Part shown: piece after piece, positions 20,569 through 30,744 of the stretch | Layout of the letters: the number at the start of each line of letters is the position of its first letter | Position numbering within the stretch: position 1 is the stretch's first letter | NCBI GenBank assembly: GCA_033297075.1 | Contig: MU858058.1 | Coordinates: 186,001-250,000 of the forward strand | Length of the DNA: 64,000 bases | Reading direction: 5' to 3' | DNA from: Rhypophila decipiens | Lineage: Eukaryota > Ascomycota > Sordariomycetes > Sordariales > Naviculisporaceae | Notes under the pieces: model-generated | What the model was told of the DNA's origin: nothing | The model's database searches: none | Seen by the model: only the letters and a program-made list of their open reading frames with translations | Made by a program: the position numbers and the translations under genes

Positions 20569-22121
20569 ATGTCGATAACACCCATCATCACATTCAAGGC
20601 GGGGATATGCGATCTCGATGTGCGTACCTCACTTCTTCGTCTCCCCCTGCCCACCTCGACCGATGTCTCATTGAACTAACGATGCCCTCCAGAGTTCCTC
20701 AAAGCCTTACAAAGTCAAGGCACAGCCCACGCCGGGTTATATCTACCTCTTCCAAAGCTCCGAGGATGGTATGGTTTCCGCCCCATGAGCTTGATCCGCT
20801 CTCCACCACCGAGCTCCTCTAACACTTTGCAGATCTTGTGCACTTTTGCTGGAGACAGAGAGGCACACCGCTCGACGAGCCACTACAAGACTTGGTTACG
20901 ATTCCCGGCGACTGTCATTTTGTTCCCTACGACACCAAAAACCCCAGCGAGGCTTCCGCCAAGACCAACGGTCGCATTGTCGCTCTCAAGTTCTCGTCCT
21001 CCTCTCAGAGATACCTATTCTGGCTCCAGTCCAAGCCCCAAGGACGTAGCGGCGACCCGGCCTGGTTCAGCCCTCGGGATCTCAAGATTTGCGACATTGT
21101 GGACAGACTCCTCCAAGGCGAAGAAGTTGACGTCAACCGCGAGCTTGCCTCTGTTCGCAATAACAACGACGATAGCCGACGTGACAATGACGACGATGAG
21201 ACAATGGAGGACGTCGAGGGCCATGGTGACCCTAGCGAGCATCATGGTGACAGCACAGGAGGTGCTGGTGCAGACGCTACCGGTGGCGATATCCGTCGGG
21301 AAGGCGAGGATGCTAGAGAGGGTGGCGCAGATGGAGCTCGAGCGTAGGTTTTATTCTTTCGTCAAAAACAACTCGCTGGACTTTCGCTTCCCTGCATCTG
21401 GCAGGCTATCATAATAACCTACAGATATGGGAGAACCGATGGGCCAAAAACATGTACTTAATAGACTTAGGTTGCCAAGCAGGCGTCTAGCAAGAATGCG
21501 ATAAAAAGCGTAGCGCTATTTTTATATTTCAACACAGGATTCTGTGAACATTGCTGACATTCGATCCCGGACAGAGCAAGCGCGAATACAAACACTGATG
21601 CCGCGGCCATCGTGCGCAATTTCCTCGACTCACTGAAAGGTACTCCTCTCGGCGGCGACGGAGGTCAGATCCAGGCGCAGGGGAAGCTCTTTCCACTGCT
21701 AAGCGACCTTCTGGACACACCGGTCACCATTCCTATGCTAGACAACGCTAGCGATGAGTATGTCGACGGTCTCTTGGACTTTCTGCCACCGACATTATTG
21801 GTTTTGGCCCAGCAAGGAAGCGCTTCGAGCGAGATTGAGGCTGAGCCAGGCGCGGAAGCCGTGGCTGCTGCTCGACAAGCAATGAGCTCAGGCCAAAAGC
21901 GGTCATTGCTCAAGAAGGTTCTCCGAAGCCCCCAGTTCAACCAGAGCTTGGCAACCACCACAGCCGCCCTTCGTGATGGCGGCCTTCCGAGCGTCGCCGA
22001 GGCTCTAGGTGTTCCGGTGGAGAATGGAGGTTATGTGCGAGGAGGTACGATGCCATTAGGAGGCGGGGATGCCATTGAGGCGTTCGTTGAGGGCGTGAAG
22101 AAGACGGTCCAGAAGAAGTAG
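20569..22121 (+). CDS. RPN13: Proteasome ubiquitin receptor Rpn13/ADRM1
   Basis: Subunit of the 19S regulatory particle that binds ubiquitin and recruits the UCH37-type deubiquitinase. Four exons, join(20569..20619, 20693..20768, 20833..21343, 21575..22121), 394 aa; all junctions keep phase. The N-terminal Pru domain (about 1-125) reads ITFKAGICDLD, TPGYIYLFQSSEDDLVHFCW, RYLFWLQSK and SPRDLKICDIVDRLL. A long acidic and Gly-rich linker follows (DNDDDETMEDVEG). The C-terminal DEUBAD-like domain starts near IVRNFLDSLKG and includes LLDFLPPTLLVLA and LKKVLRSPQFNQSL. Having both domains marks an ADRM1-like protein, unlike the short S. cerevisiae Rpn13. The third intron is 231 bp, long for this genome. 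Confidence 0.93.
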
Positions 22122-22802
22122 ATCGTTAGTATACATGGGCACCCTACCAGTACGATGCAGGCGCTGCTGGACACTGGCTACTCATTCAGATAGCTCATTA
22201 TAGAAGGGACATGTACGGGTATAATGATAGATGTGCAAGTTAGCTGCACTAGATTCAGTCTAGGTTGCTCATAGTGCATGTCAAACATCAACGTACTGGA
22301 GCATCCTCTTCAACAAAATGGACAAGGAAAAGTCTAGGCTCGAAAAAAGGTACGGGTAGTGATACAATTTTGCTGCTGCACTTCTTAGCCGAAGCTGTGC
22401 AAATACAACCAGTTGGACTGTTATTATTTTGAAGCTGATGACGACGTTGGCACTTCACCCCACCACATGGCTCTCCTCCAGGCTCCTTCCCCACAACTGA
22501 CGCAGCGGTACTGACCCTCTCCGCTAAATGCAGGTGCCCCACTCTGCGGCCCGCCCACAGCTTCCGTGAACCTTGAACTCCCTGCATTCACCCACTTCGC
22601 ATGCCGGTGCGCGATTCCATTCATCAATTTCAGAACTTCAGGGTTTTGCGACCACAAATTCGTTCACACCCTCGCACCTGCGCATCGCGTGCCAGGCCTC
22701 GAATCTCTTATCTCATTCATCAACCACGCCGTTGACTTCTTCGTTTATTTGTACAGACATTGAGTTACCGGCGCCTCCCTGCGCACGCGAATTCTCGCCA
22801 AC
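22122..22802. other. Intergenic and promoter of Tat-SF1/Cus2 gene
   Basis: 680 bp with the RPN13 3' region and the promoter and leader of the next plus-strand gene. Nothing else is evident. Confidence 0.5.
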
Positions 22803-24167
22803 ATGTCCGATCAGCCGCCCGAATTCATGTCCTTTCCGACCGACCCCCAGGATTTCAACACGGACGACAGAATATCCTTCTCGAAAACCGACAAGAAGTT
22901 TATCGCCGTCCAGGAAGATGGCCAAGAATACGAATTCGATCACCAACTCGGTCGTTGGAAGCCCCTAGTCGACGAAGAAGAAATCGATGCTTGGGCATCC
23001 GCCTACAATGCTCAACCCGCCCGCGGCGGCGAGAAGCGGAAGGCGGACCACGAGGTAAGTTTTGGATTGTCATTCATTAACACTTCGGATCAGTTCTCCC
23101 TTTTCCTACCCATATTACCATGCCCTTTCCATCCTTCCATTGTGCCGCGCCAAGAACGAAGCCCTACATAACCTGCAAGAAACCGCCCCGGGTGCCTGTG
23201 ACCGAGCTTAGGTGGGTGGATGGAACTGACCAACTTGATCCTTTTTCTTCTTTTCCCACGCACGCAGGATGATCACTCCAAGGGCCGTTCCTCGAAACAG
23301 GCCAAAAAGAACAAGCAGCAGAAGCCCAGACAGAACACGGCTGTCTACGTCACGGGCCTACCCCTCGATGCGACCGTCGAGGAGGTTCAGGAGCTCTTCC
23401 AGCGCAAGTGCGGTGTAATCGCCGAGGAGATCGACAGCGGCCGGCCTCGGATCAAATTGTACACAGATTCCGAGGGCAAGTTCAAAGGCGACGCTCTCAT
23501 TGTATTCTTCAAGCCAGAGTCTGTTGAGATGGCTATAATGCTCTTGGACGACACCGATTTCCGCTTCGGCTCCTCCGATCAGACAAAGATGCACGTTCAA
23601 GAAGCAGACTCCAGCTACAAGAAGACAAAGTATCCAGGTCAAGACAAGAACGCCACCGATTCAGAGACCAAGGGTGCTACTACAAGCAGCGGTGGCGGCG
23701 GCGGCGGCGGTCAAGGTCGTGCTGATGCTCGGTCCCGTGATGACAAGGCAAAGGTAATCAGAAAAACCCAGAAGCTTGACGCCAAGCTCGCCGACTGGGA
23801 TGATGAGCCTTCGACTGCCTTGCCTCTTCCACCTCTCAAGACAAGCCGTATCGTCATCCTCGAGCACATGTTCACCCTTGAGGAACTCAAGGCGGACCCT
23901 ACCGCGATTCTCGAAATCAAGGAGGATATTCGGGACGAGTGCTTCAAGTTCGGTACCGTCACAAATGTCGTACTTTACGATCTGGAAGAGGACGGAATCG
24001 TCCGTGTCAATTTCAAGGAAGTCGAAGCCGCCGAGAGATGCATCCAGACATTGCATGGTCGCTTGTTTGGCGGTCAAGCCGTCGAGGCGTACTATGCCAC
24101 GGGTAAGGAGAAGTTCCGCAAATCCAAGTCGGCCGACGATGAGCACGATGGCGATGACTCCGACTAG
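22803..24167 (+). CDS. U2 snRNP-associated splicing factor, Tat-SF1/Cus2 family
   Basis: Nuclear factor that helps U2 snRNA folding and prespliceosome formation. Two exons, join(22803..23054, 23268..24167), 383 aa; the intron is 213 bp. The N-terminal GYF-like/WW-like stretch (EYEFDHQLGRWKPLVDEEEIDAW) is typical of Tat-SF1. RRM1 begins TAVYVTGLPLDATVEEV, and its RNP1 is partly degenerate (KGDALIVFFKPESVEMA). A poly-Gly linker separates it from RRM2. RRM2 is of the UHM kind (RIVILEHMFTLEEL; GIVRVNFKEVEAAERCIQTL) and ends GRLFGGQAVEAYY, where UHM proteins usually have R-[YF]-F; here Leu replaces the middle aromatic. The tail is acidic. It lies convergent to the purine gene and about 3.8 kb from a U6 snRNA gene. 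Confidence 0.9.
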
Positions 24168-25236
24168 AACGACCATCTGGAATATGTCTGTTGCAATTTC
24201 TCGTTCTGCTATACAGGTTCTGCCATCTGGGTATCAACGTCTTTTGGTCTGGAATCCGAACCTAACTAACGCAGAGTGTTTTGTTGTGGGATCTTACTTG
24301 GCTGGGAGTTCTCACATAGAGATCGCTAAAAAATCAGGATCCCACATATTTACCTGAGCTTGATTAACGATCTTTTCCCCGAGCTCTGATCAGAAGGTCA
24401 AGTATATGACCGGGAGTGTTTGAGTAGAATCCAAGTTGGCATCTGAGCTTCTTGACACCTACTAGGGTACCCAAAAGAGATGGACGAAAGAAGCCTTCCT
24501 TGTTGCTCATACCTGATGGCGAGTCGTTTCATCTCTCTTTCTCTAACCACCGTTTTTCTCCCCTGTCGCTTTATTTTCAGAGAGATGGAAGAATGCTAGC
24601 TGGTTAATGTAGCTAATACAGGAAGGTCGCACCAAGTATCTTCCAGTACCAGACTTGGTATCAGACAGTCAGTCAATCATATAAGATTCTCGACCGCTTG
24701 ATAGGTGCCCCGTCTTCGTACCAATTGTTTTAGAATGTTTGTTTTTTGTGAGTTAATGTCACCTACAAACTGTCTGTCCAGTATCACTTGAACATTTGAA
24801 ACTGGAACTGCATATCAAACATCCCGATATCTCTGGACGCTCGACTTATCATTGACAAGCAAGAGCACTGCACCACAGCCCATTGGATGATAGATACTTT
24901 GACTGGGCTGATCTGCTGAGATGAGCTGAACTGGCCTCTAAAGTGTTGAACTTGCAAGTTGCAATCATCCTGCCACAGAAAACAGATAATCCTCCCAAGA
25001 CGCCATATATCCTTCAAATGCCTAGGCCATCAACTCACTCACTCACATCTTTGTATAAGTGGCACAATATGCCCTGATTTGCGGATAGAGGTCCATGGAG
25101 AAAACGAAATCAAAACCCGTATAAAAAATTTAATGCCCTCCCCAGTACCATTTTCTTGCGCCCATCCCATCTCTAAAATAGAAAAGTTCTAACCCATTGT
25201 CATGCATTGTATATTTAAAACCTTTGGGTATCCAAC
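24168..25236. other. Convergent intergenic region
   Basis: 1.07 kb between the 3' ends of the splicing factor and the purine-synthesis gene. It contains both 3' UTRs; no coding or repeat signal was recognised. Confidence 0.5.
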
Positions 25237-27194
25237 TTAGTGGTGGAACAACCGGGTGTTTTGCTCTACAAAGGTGATGCCCAGCTTCTCGGCCGTCTCA
25301 AAGACAGGGACATCATTCTGGCTTCCGCTGGGAGCGGCAATGTACTTGACGCCTGAGCGAGCAGCACGGTAGACGTTGTCGGTGAAGGGGAACTATGTGT
25401 CACATGTGTTAGCTCACTTATCTCAAGCTAAAATGAAAGGACAAAAACTTACGAAAGCATCACTCGACACGCAAACATCAGTCAACTTGCCGAGCCACTC
25501 GGTCTTCTCCTCCTCGGTGAAGGCAGCAGGGACCTCCTCAAACAGAGACTCGAACTGCCCGCGCTCGGTTCCAGACTTGGGGAGCTGCCCACTGACAAGC
25601 AAGTCAATGGCGTTGCTCTTGTCGGGGCGCTTGGTGCCCTTCTTCCACTTGATACCCAGCACGCGGGGATGGAACCTCAGCCACCAGTTGTCGGCCTTGT
25701 CACCGGCCAGACGGGTGCAGTGGATTCTTGATTGCTGGCCGGCGCCGAGGCCGACGACCTGCCCTCTGGCGGCGTAGCAGACCGAGTTGCTTTGTGTGTA
25801 CTTGAGGGCGATGGTGGCGACAGTCAAGTCACGCTGGGCATTCTCGGGGAGCGCTCCGCTGTCTTTGGGAGTGATAACTGTGGTGAAGGTCTTGGGTGTG
25901 ATCTCGACGTCATTGCGGCCCTGGGACAGGGTCACGCCGTAGACGGTCCGCGTCTCCTTCTTAGGGGGGACGTACTCGGGGTCCATCTGAAGGACGAGAT
26001 ACCTGCCTCCCTTCTTCTTCTTGAGGATTTCAAGAGCCTCAGCCTCATAGCCAGGAGCAATGACACCATCGGATACCTCCTTGGAGATGATCTTGGCGGT
26101 GGCAACATCGACGACGTCGCTGAGCGCGATCATGTCGCCGAAGCTGCTCATGCGGTCAGCGCCTCTGGCGCGGGCATAAGCCTGGGCGAGTGCTGAGGAC
26201 TCAATTCCGGGAATGTCCTCCACCATGTAGACCTTGAGCTCATCGGCGTCCAGAGGGAGGCCGATAGCCGCGCCGGCCGGGGAGACGTGCTTGAAGCTGG
26301 CAGCAGCGGGCTTGCCGAGGGCCTCCTTGAGCTCCTTCACAAGGGGCCAGCTGTTGAGGGCATCCAGAAGGTTGATATAACCGGGGGCACCGCAGAGGAT
26401 CTGGAAGGGAAGTTTGCCCTCCTTCACGAAGGCCGCGGCAGGCTTCTGGTGGGGGTTCGCGCCATAACGGAGCGGGATATACTGAAGGCCGTCGGAAGCA
26501 TATTGCTTGCGGAAGAAGTCGGCAATGGCATTGTCGTAGTCGGCGGTGTGCTCGAAGGCCTTGAGAGCGTACAGTTTCCTGCTTGACTCCTTGACCTCAC
26601 CAGCCTCCAGCTCTTTCAGGAACTCGGGGTAGTCGGCAGGGTCGCTGAGGATGGTCACACGAGTGTGGTTCTTGGCGGCTGCGCGGATGAGAGTGACACC
26701 ACCAATATCGATCTCCTCGACGGCCTCGGGAACAGTGACGTTGATCTTGGCGACGGTGTCCTTGAAGGGGTACAGGTTGCAGATAACGTAGTCGACCTTA
26801 TCGATGTTCTGTTCGGCAAGGTCCTTCTCGTCCGAAGCCAGGTCACGGGCGAGAATGCCGGCATGTACGGCGGGGTGAAGCGTCTTCACTCTGCCAGCAA
26901 GCATTTCGGGGGCCTTGGTGATGGCTGAGATATCCCTAGGTACGAGTGCATGAGCAATTAGCCTCGATACTTATTACCCCCCTTGGTGCTGAGCCTGTCT
27001 CATGACTGGGGCCGAGGTGAAAGGGGGAGAGAATTTACATACTCAACGGGGAAGCCAGATTCCCTAATCATCTTCGACGTACCGCCTGAAGCGAGGATGC
27101 GGACATTGTTCTGGACAAGGCCCTTGGCCAGGTCCAACAGTCCGGTCTTGTCATAGACCGAGACAATGGCGATTCTCTGAGTTGCGGAAGCCAT
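25237..27194 (-). CDS. ADE17: Bifunctional AICAR transformylase / IMP cyclohydrolase
   Basis: Catalyses the last two steps of de novo IMP synthesis: formylation of AICAR with 10-formyl-THF, then ring closure. Three exons, complement(join(25237..25392, 25453..26935, 27043..27194)), 596 aa, the usual length. I start at [18 protein letters not shown]; an in-frame ATG four codons earlier is possible. The N-terminal MGS-like IMP cyclohydrolase domain contains [19 protein letters not shown] and [18 protein letters not shown]. The AICARFT domain contains [27 protein letters not shown] (Lys-His of the catalytic site), [20 protein letters not shown], and ends [19 protein letters not shown] and LFHH. 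The gene symbol follows yeast ADE16/ADE17. Confidence 0.95.
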
Positions 27195-27899
27195 AATGAT
27201 GCGCAATGCTTCAATGCTCGCTTTGCAATGAGTGAAAAAGGGAAGTGAGGTGGGGGGAAAAGAGAGATTGTCTGAAATGTGAAATGGTGGGGTTCACAAA
27301 CTCGAGACGGGAGGGAGAAGCTTTGAGCTTAAGCTTGAATTTCAGTGATAAATGCCCTCAAGTTCCAACTTCCCTTATCTCGGGGATAAGGAATATATAG
27401 GAGCAGAGTCAGGATAGAATATATAGCGATTGCTCCTCTTTTCACACTATAGAGGGGTCAAAATAATAAAATTTCCTGACTTTATTTTTTCTTGCTACCT
27501 CGCGTGGAGGGGTAATTCACTCTCGTGCTTCCGCAGTCGGGCGACGCTTGCCCCGCAAAACATCGCACGTCACTGTGCCTTTTGGCCAGTGGACTGGGGA
27601 CCTCTGGGGTTCATTCTGGGGTTAGCTCGCTACGACTGGGGCTGCATATGCGGACCCCTCATTGTGGTACAGGCAGAGGAAGACAGAAATTTTTATTCCC
27701 TCTTCTTTTTTTCTCCTTTTTTTTCCCGTATGAGCTGCTCATTCTCTGCTTCGCGCATGTGATTGTATTTGCGTGCTCAATATCAATTGACTTTTATCAC
27801 CCCGCCTACGCCGCCTGTAACGCACTGTCTGATGTGCGCCCAAGTGGTTGGGTGTGAACTTTAAACTTTTTTGGTGGAAGGGGACCCGAGCTTGGGGGG
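27195..27899. other. Divergent region between ADE17-type gene and U6 gene
   Basis: 705 bp that hold the promoter of the purine gene on the left and upstream sequence of the U6 gene on the right. A T-rich run lies at 27698-27726. No gene seen. Confidence 0.5.
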
Positions 27900-27907
27900 T
27901 TTATCAA
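27900..27907 (+). promoter_or_regulatory. TATA-like element upstream of U6
   Basis: TTTATCAA, about 31 to 24 bases before the inferred U6 5' end at 27931. Polymerase III U6 genes usually carry a TATA-like element at this distance. Assigned by position and sequence only. Confidence 0.45.
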
Positions 27908-27951
27908 CCAAACCAATTGACTTTGCTTTCGCCTTCGGGCAATTGGTCAAT

Positions 27952-28013
27952 GTAAGTTGCGTTGCACTCCTAAAAACTCATTTGGGAAACCGATTTACTA
28001 ACAATCCTCACAG
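27952..28013 (+). other. Spliceosomal-type intron inside U6 snRNA
   Basis: 62 bp with donor GTAAGT, branch site TACTAAC 12 bases before the 3' end, and acceptor CACAG. It lies between the 5' stem-loop and the ACAGAGA region of U6. Size and signals match the protein-gene introns of this window. Confidence 0.88.
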
Positions 28014-28087
28014 TTGAAACGATACAGAGAAGATTAGCATGGCCCCTGCACTAAGGATGACACGCTACTCAAAGAGACGCTAAACAA

Positions 28088-28095
28088 TTTTTTTT
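28088..28095 (+). terminator. RNA polymerase III terminator of U6
   Basis: Run of eight T residues directly after CTAAACAA at the U6 3' end. Confidence 0.85.
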
Positions 28096-28174
28096 GGCAA
28101 TTTTTTGAACCCTCATTGATGTTGTTTTGCATGTTTTGATCCTCCTTGTGGTGGTTCATTTCCGGAAGGTTATG

Positions 28175-28185
28175 GGTTCGAGCGT
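28175..28185 (+). promoter_or_regulatory. Possible downstream B-box for U6
   Basis: GGTTCGAGCGT, resembling the B-box consensus GGTTCGANTCC (first seven bases exact), about 80 bases after the U6 terminator. Yeast U6 has an extragenic downstream B-box recognised by TFIIIC, so the placement is sensible, but the match is partial. Confidence 0.4.
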
Positions 28186-28563
28186 TGATGAGATCGCTTT
28201 TTTTTCCTTCCGCGTACGTTCCAGCGAACATCGTAGATCATCTCCCATCGACTTTCGACTTCCAAAGGCAGGTAACAAATGCCATCCAGACACAAGGTAT
28301 GGATAATAAGGGCAGCATCACATCTACTACGGAACAAACAACAAAGAAAGGCAACTTGCGTGAAACCAAGTCGGTATTCGACTACATTATATACAGAGCA
28401 GTTCGTTAGGAGTACTGCATGTGATACGTCTATGAATCAAGAATACCACAGATAATGATGATACAAACTCCAGAAAACGCCACGAAACCGAATGAATGAA
28501 ACAAGGTATCCAATCGCGACCACCCAATGCAGAGATATATCCATAGGAAGCGCGCCCGTAGAA

Positions 28564-30744
28564 TCACAAATCTTGCCAAGACCTCCCCAGCAAGCCCTCC
28601 CCCTTCTTTACTCCCCTCGCCTCTTCATCCTCAGCAATCTTCATAATTAATTCCCCAAAGATGCCATTCGCCCAGCCGAACCAGCTCCTCGTCCAGTCAT
28701 TTGCATTCCACGCATTCACCGACTCGTGTATGACCCCCGTGCCACCCGTCGAGTTGAGGACCTGGCCCAGCTGCAGCGCTACCGCCTCCTCGCGGGCGGC
28801 GGCGTCTTTGAAGCCCGAGAGCTCGTCGTTGTATGCCGTCAGGGCGGCAACGATGGCCGCCATGGGCCAACCCTTTCCGGGGCCGAGATGAGGTCCGCCC
28901 ACTGCTGATAAAGCCGGCCCTTGCGAGTAATACGGGTTTGCCATGCTCAGGACAAATTTCCGGGTATTTTGGTAGATCTTGGCGTAGTCGTGGTGTTCCT
29001 CCTCCTCTTCGGTCTTGGATTCTTTGGTCAGAGACGAGGACGGGGGTGAAGCCGGCGCTGGGTCGGAATCCTCGTCGTCCAGTTCTTCGTCGTCTGTCTG
29101 TCGTGTACTATGCACCGATTTCATCATCTTCGGCTTCGATTTCCCAAGAGTGTGGGTATAATTCCACAGGGGCATGGCAAGGAGCGATGGAACATTGGCG
29201 TCGTCCATCAAGTTAGCACTTCCGTACCCGTCGACTTCGTAGGCGAAGATCTCGCCAAAATCCCGGTGGTGGACTACTGCATCGCGGGATATGCCTTTTC
29301 TGATGCCCTTGGCTAGATCCCGCATGGCAGTCGTCAGGTTGGCGGCGCCCTCGACATGCTGCTTTCCGAGGCCCTCCATGATGACAGACGCCTGTTCCAG
29401 GTAGGCCGCAAACATCATGTTGCTGGGTGTCAGGAGCTGGAAGATGCATGCGTCGTCGCTGGGGCGGAAGCCCGAGCGCACCATGCCGTTCTCCTTGACT
29501 GGGTTGCCGAGTCCGTCGTTGGTGAGAGTCTCGGAGCCGCGGTTGGTGTAGCCGGTGAATGTCCATGCCGACGGGAGCACTTTCCCGTCTTTATCGTAGG
29601 TCCCCAGTCTCATGGCCGCGGACGCATCGACGGCTGCCTTGACGGCTTCCACCCACTGGTACTTGGCAAAGAAGTCCAGGTCCTTTGTCCGGGTATAATA
29701 AGCGGCGCTGATCTGGAGGAACGAGGCCAGGCTGTCGAGCTCCCACTTGCAGTCGAATACCTTCTTGGGGTCATACGGCGGCTGGGGGTTGTTGTTATGA
29801 AATGCCCCATTGACCGTCGGGCGGATGCCGCTCTCCTCGGGAGGCTGGAAGGAGTGGCAGTAAGGTGAAATCACGATATATCTCGAGTGTGAGTTGATCA
29901 GTCCGCGCCAGAGACTGGCCAAGGAATCAGGATCATTAGAGGGCTCCAAGAACGGCAGGTACGAGTATATCTGACTGGCTGAATCACGCAGCCACATGGC
30001 ATCGATGTCGCCCGTGATCACGTAGGTCAACTCTTCATCCGTCACATCCCGTTCCCCCAACGAAGAGGTATTGGTGCTCTTTGCGTAGCCCCGCCACTTG
30101 ACCATGGTATCCAGCGTGTTGGGGTAGCTGTTCTCGAAGAGACGGAACAAATCAGGGTCTGCAATAACACCTTTCATGCGTTCAATCATGGCTTCCATGG
30201 CAGGAAGCTTGAAGTTTCGACATTCTGGCGGGGGCCGCACGTAGGGGAACTTGCGGTGTCCCTCGGATGGTGGACCTGGTTTCTGGCTCTGTAACGTCTG
30301 GAAGCTGTCGCATTCTACCTTTGGCTTTGGCTTTGGGCCCCCAGCCGGTGAGGAATCGGCCAAGTCTGCAATATCCTCCTCGCTGTCATCGACTGATTGT
30401 CCGTGGTTTCCCACTCCGACGTTTATGGGGAAGTTCAGGGTGTCTGGCTCTTCATCTTCCTCGGATGGCCCGTCAACCTTGGTGGCCGGGGGCGAGGGCG
30501 GCGATGGAGGCGTCGGTTGTTCTTGATCCAAGGGGTCGTTTGGGCTGGCAATTTGGCCATCATGGACGCCGGAGCCAACAGCCGAGACTTGACCATTTCT
30601 ATCAGGTGTAAGATCTAGTGGGGCTGGACGCGGTGTGTTGATAGACAGTGGTGTCTGGTAGACGATATAAAGCATCGTCAATGTCAAAAGCACCGCTAGA
30701 CCGCCCAGTTTGGTGCGCCGCGTGTTGCTGAGAAGTGAAGCCAT
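28564..30744 (-). CDS. GH125 exo-α-1,6-mannosidase, Mug157-like
   Basis: Single exon, 726 aa. It is a type II membrane glycosidase by layout: a short basic head (SLLSNTRRTKLGG), a signal anchor at about 14-29, then a Pro/Glu-rich stem to about 160. The GH125 (formerly DUF1237) catalytic domain follows. It has the hallmark GDIDAMWLRDSASQIYSYLP, then INSHSRYIVISPYCHSF, FDCKWELDSLASFLQISAAY, RSGFRPSDDACIFQLLTPSN and, near the end, GTGVIHESVNAWNANDWTR and WFGWANGIFGELI. The likely substrate is α-1,6-linked mannose, so it may trim glycans made by the Mnn9 complex encoded 9 kb away (inference). An acidic, low-complexity insert at about residues 545-586 (DDEELDDEDSDPAP, KTEEEEEHHD) interrupts the domain, probably as a surface loop. 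Confidence 0.9.
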   Translation of the reverse strand: MASLLSNTRRTKLGGLAVLLTLTMLYIVYQTPLSINTPRPAPLDLTPDRNGQVSAVGSGVHDGQIASPNDPLDQEQPTPPSPPSPPATKVDGPSEEDEEPDTLNFPINVGVGNHGQSVDDSEEDIADLADSSPAGGPKPKPKVECDSFQTLQSQKPGPPSEGHRKFPYVRPPPECRNFKLPAMEAMIERMKGVIADPDLFRLFENSYPNTLDTMVKWRGYAKSTNTSSLGERDVTDEELTYVITGDIDAMWLRDSASQIYSYLPFLEPSNDPDSLASLWRGLINSHSRYIVISPYCHSFQPPEESGIRPTVNGAFHNNNPQPPYDPKKVFDCKWELDSLASFLQISAAYYTRTKDLDFFAKYQWVEAVKAAVDASAAMRLGTYDKDGKVLPSAWTFTGYTNRGSETLTNDGLGNPVKENGMVRSGFRPSDDACIFQLLTPSNMMFAAYLEQASVIMEGLGKQHVEGAANLTTAMRDLAKGIRKGISRDAVVHHRDFGEIFAYEVDGYGSANLMDDANVPSLLAMPLWNYTHTLGKSKPKMMKSVHSTRQTDDEELDDEDSDPAPASPPSSSLTKESKTEEEEEHHDYAKIYQNTRKFVLSMANPYYSQGPALSAVGGPHLGPGKGWPMAAIVAALTAYNDELSGFKDAAAREEAVALQLGQVLNSTGGTGVIHESVNAWNANDWTRSWFGWANGIFGELIMKIAEDEEARGVKKGEGLLGRSWQDL

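Larger units (their letters stand above)
27931..28095 (+). ncRNA. U6 spliceosomal snRNA, interrupted by a 62-bp intron
   Basis: The catalytic-core snRNA of the spliceosome. The 3' portion is unmistakable: TTGAAACGATACAGAGAAG with the ACAGAGA box at 28024-28030, the catalytic AGC at 28036-28038, then GGCCCCTGCACTAAGGATGA, an internal stem-loop region, and a T8 polymerase III terminator at 28088-28095. The 5' stem-loop GCCTTCGGGC and its tail AATTGGTCAAT are at 27931-27951, separated by bases 27952-28013. Those bases start GTAAGT, contain the branch-like TTACTAACA, and end CTCACAG, which is a textbook mRNA-type intron. Removing it gives GGTCAATTTGAAACG, as in uninterrupted fungal U6, and a mature RNA of about 98 nt. 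The 5' end is inferred from the hairpin. Confidence 0.93.
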
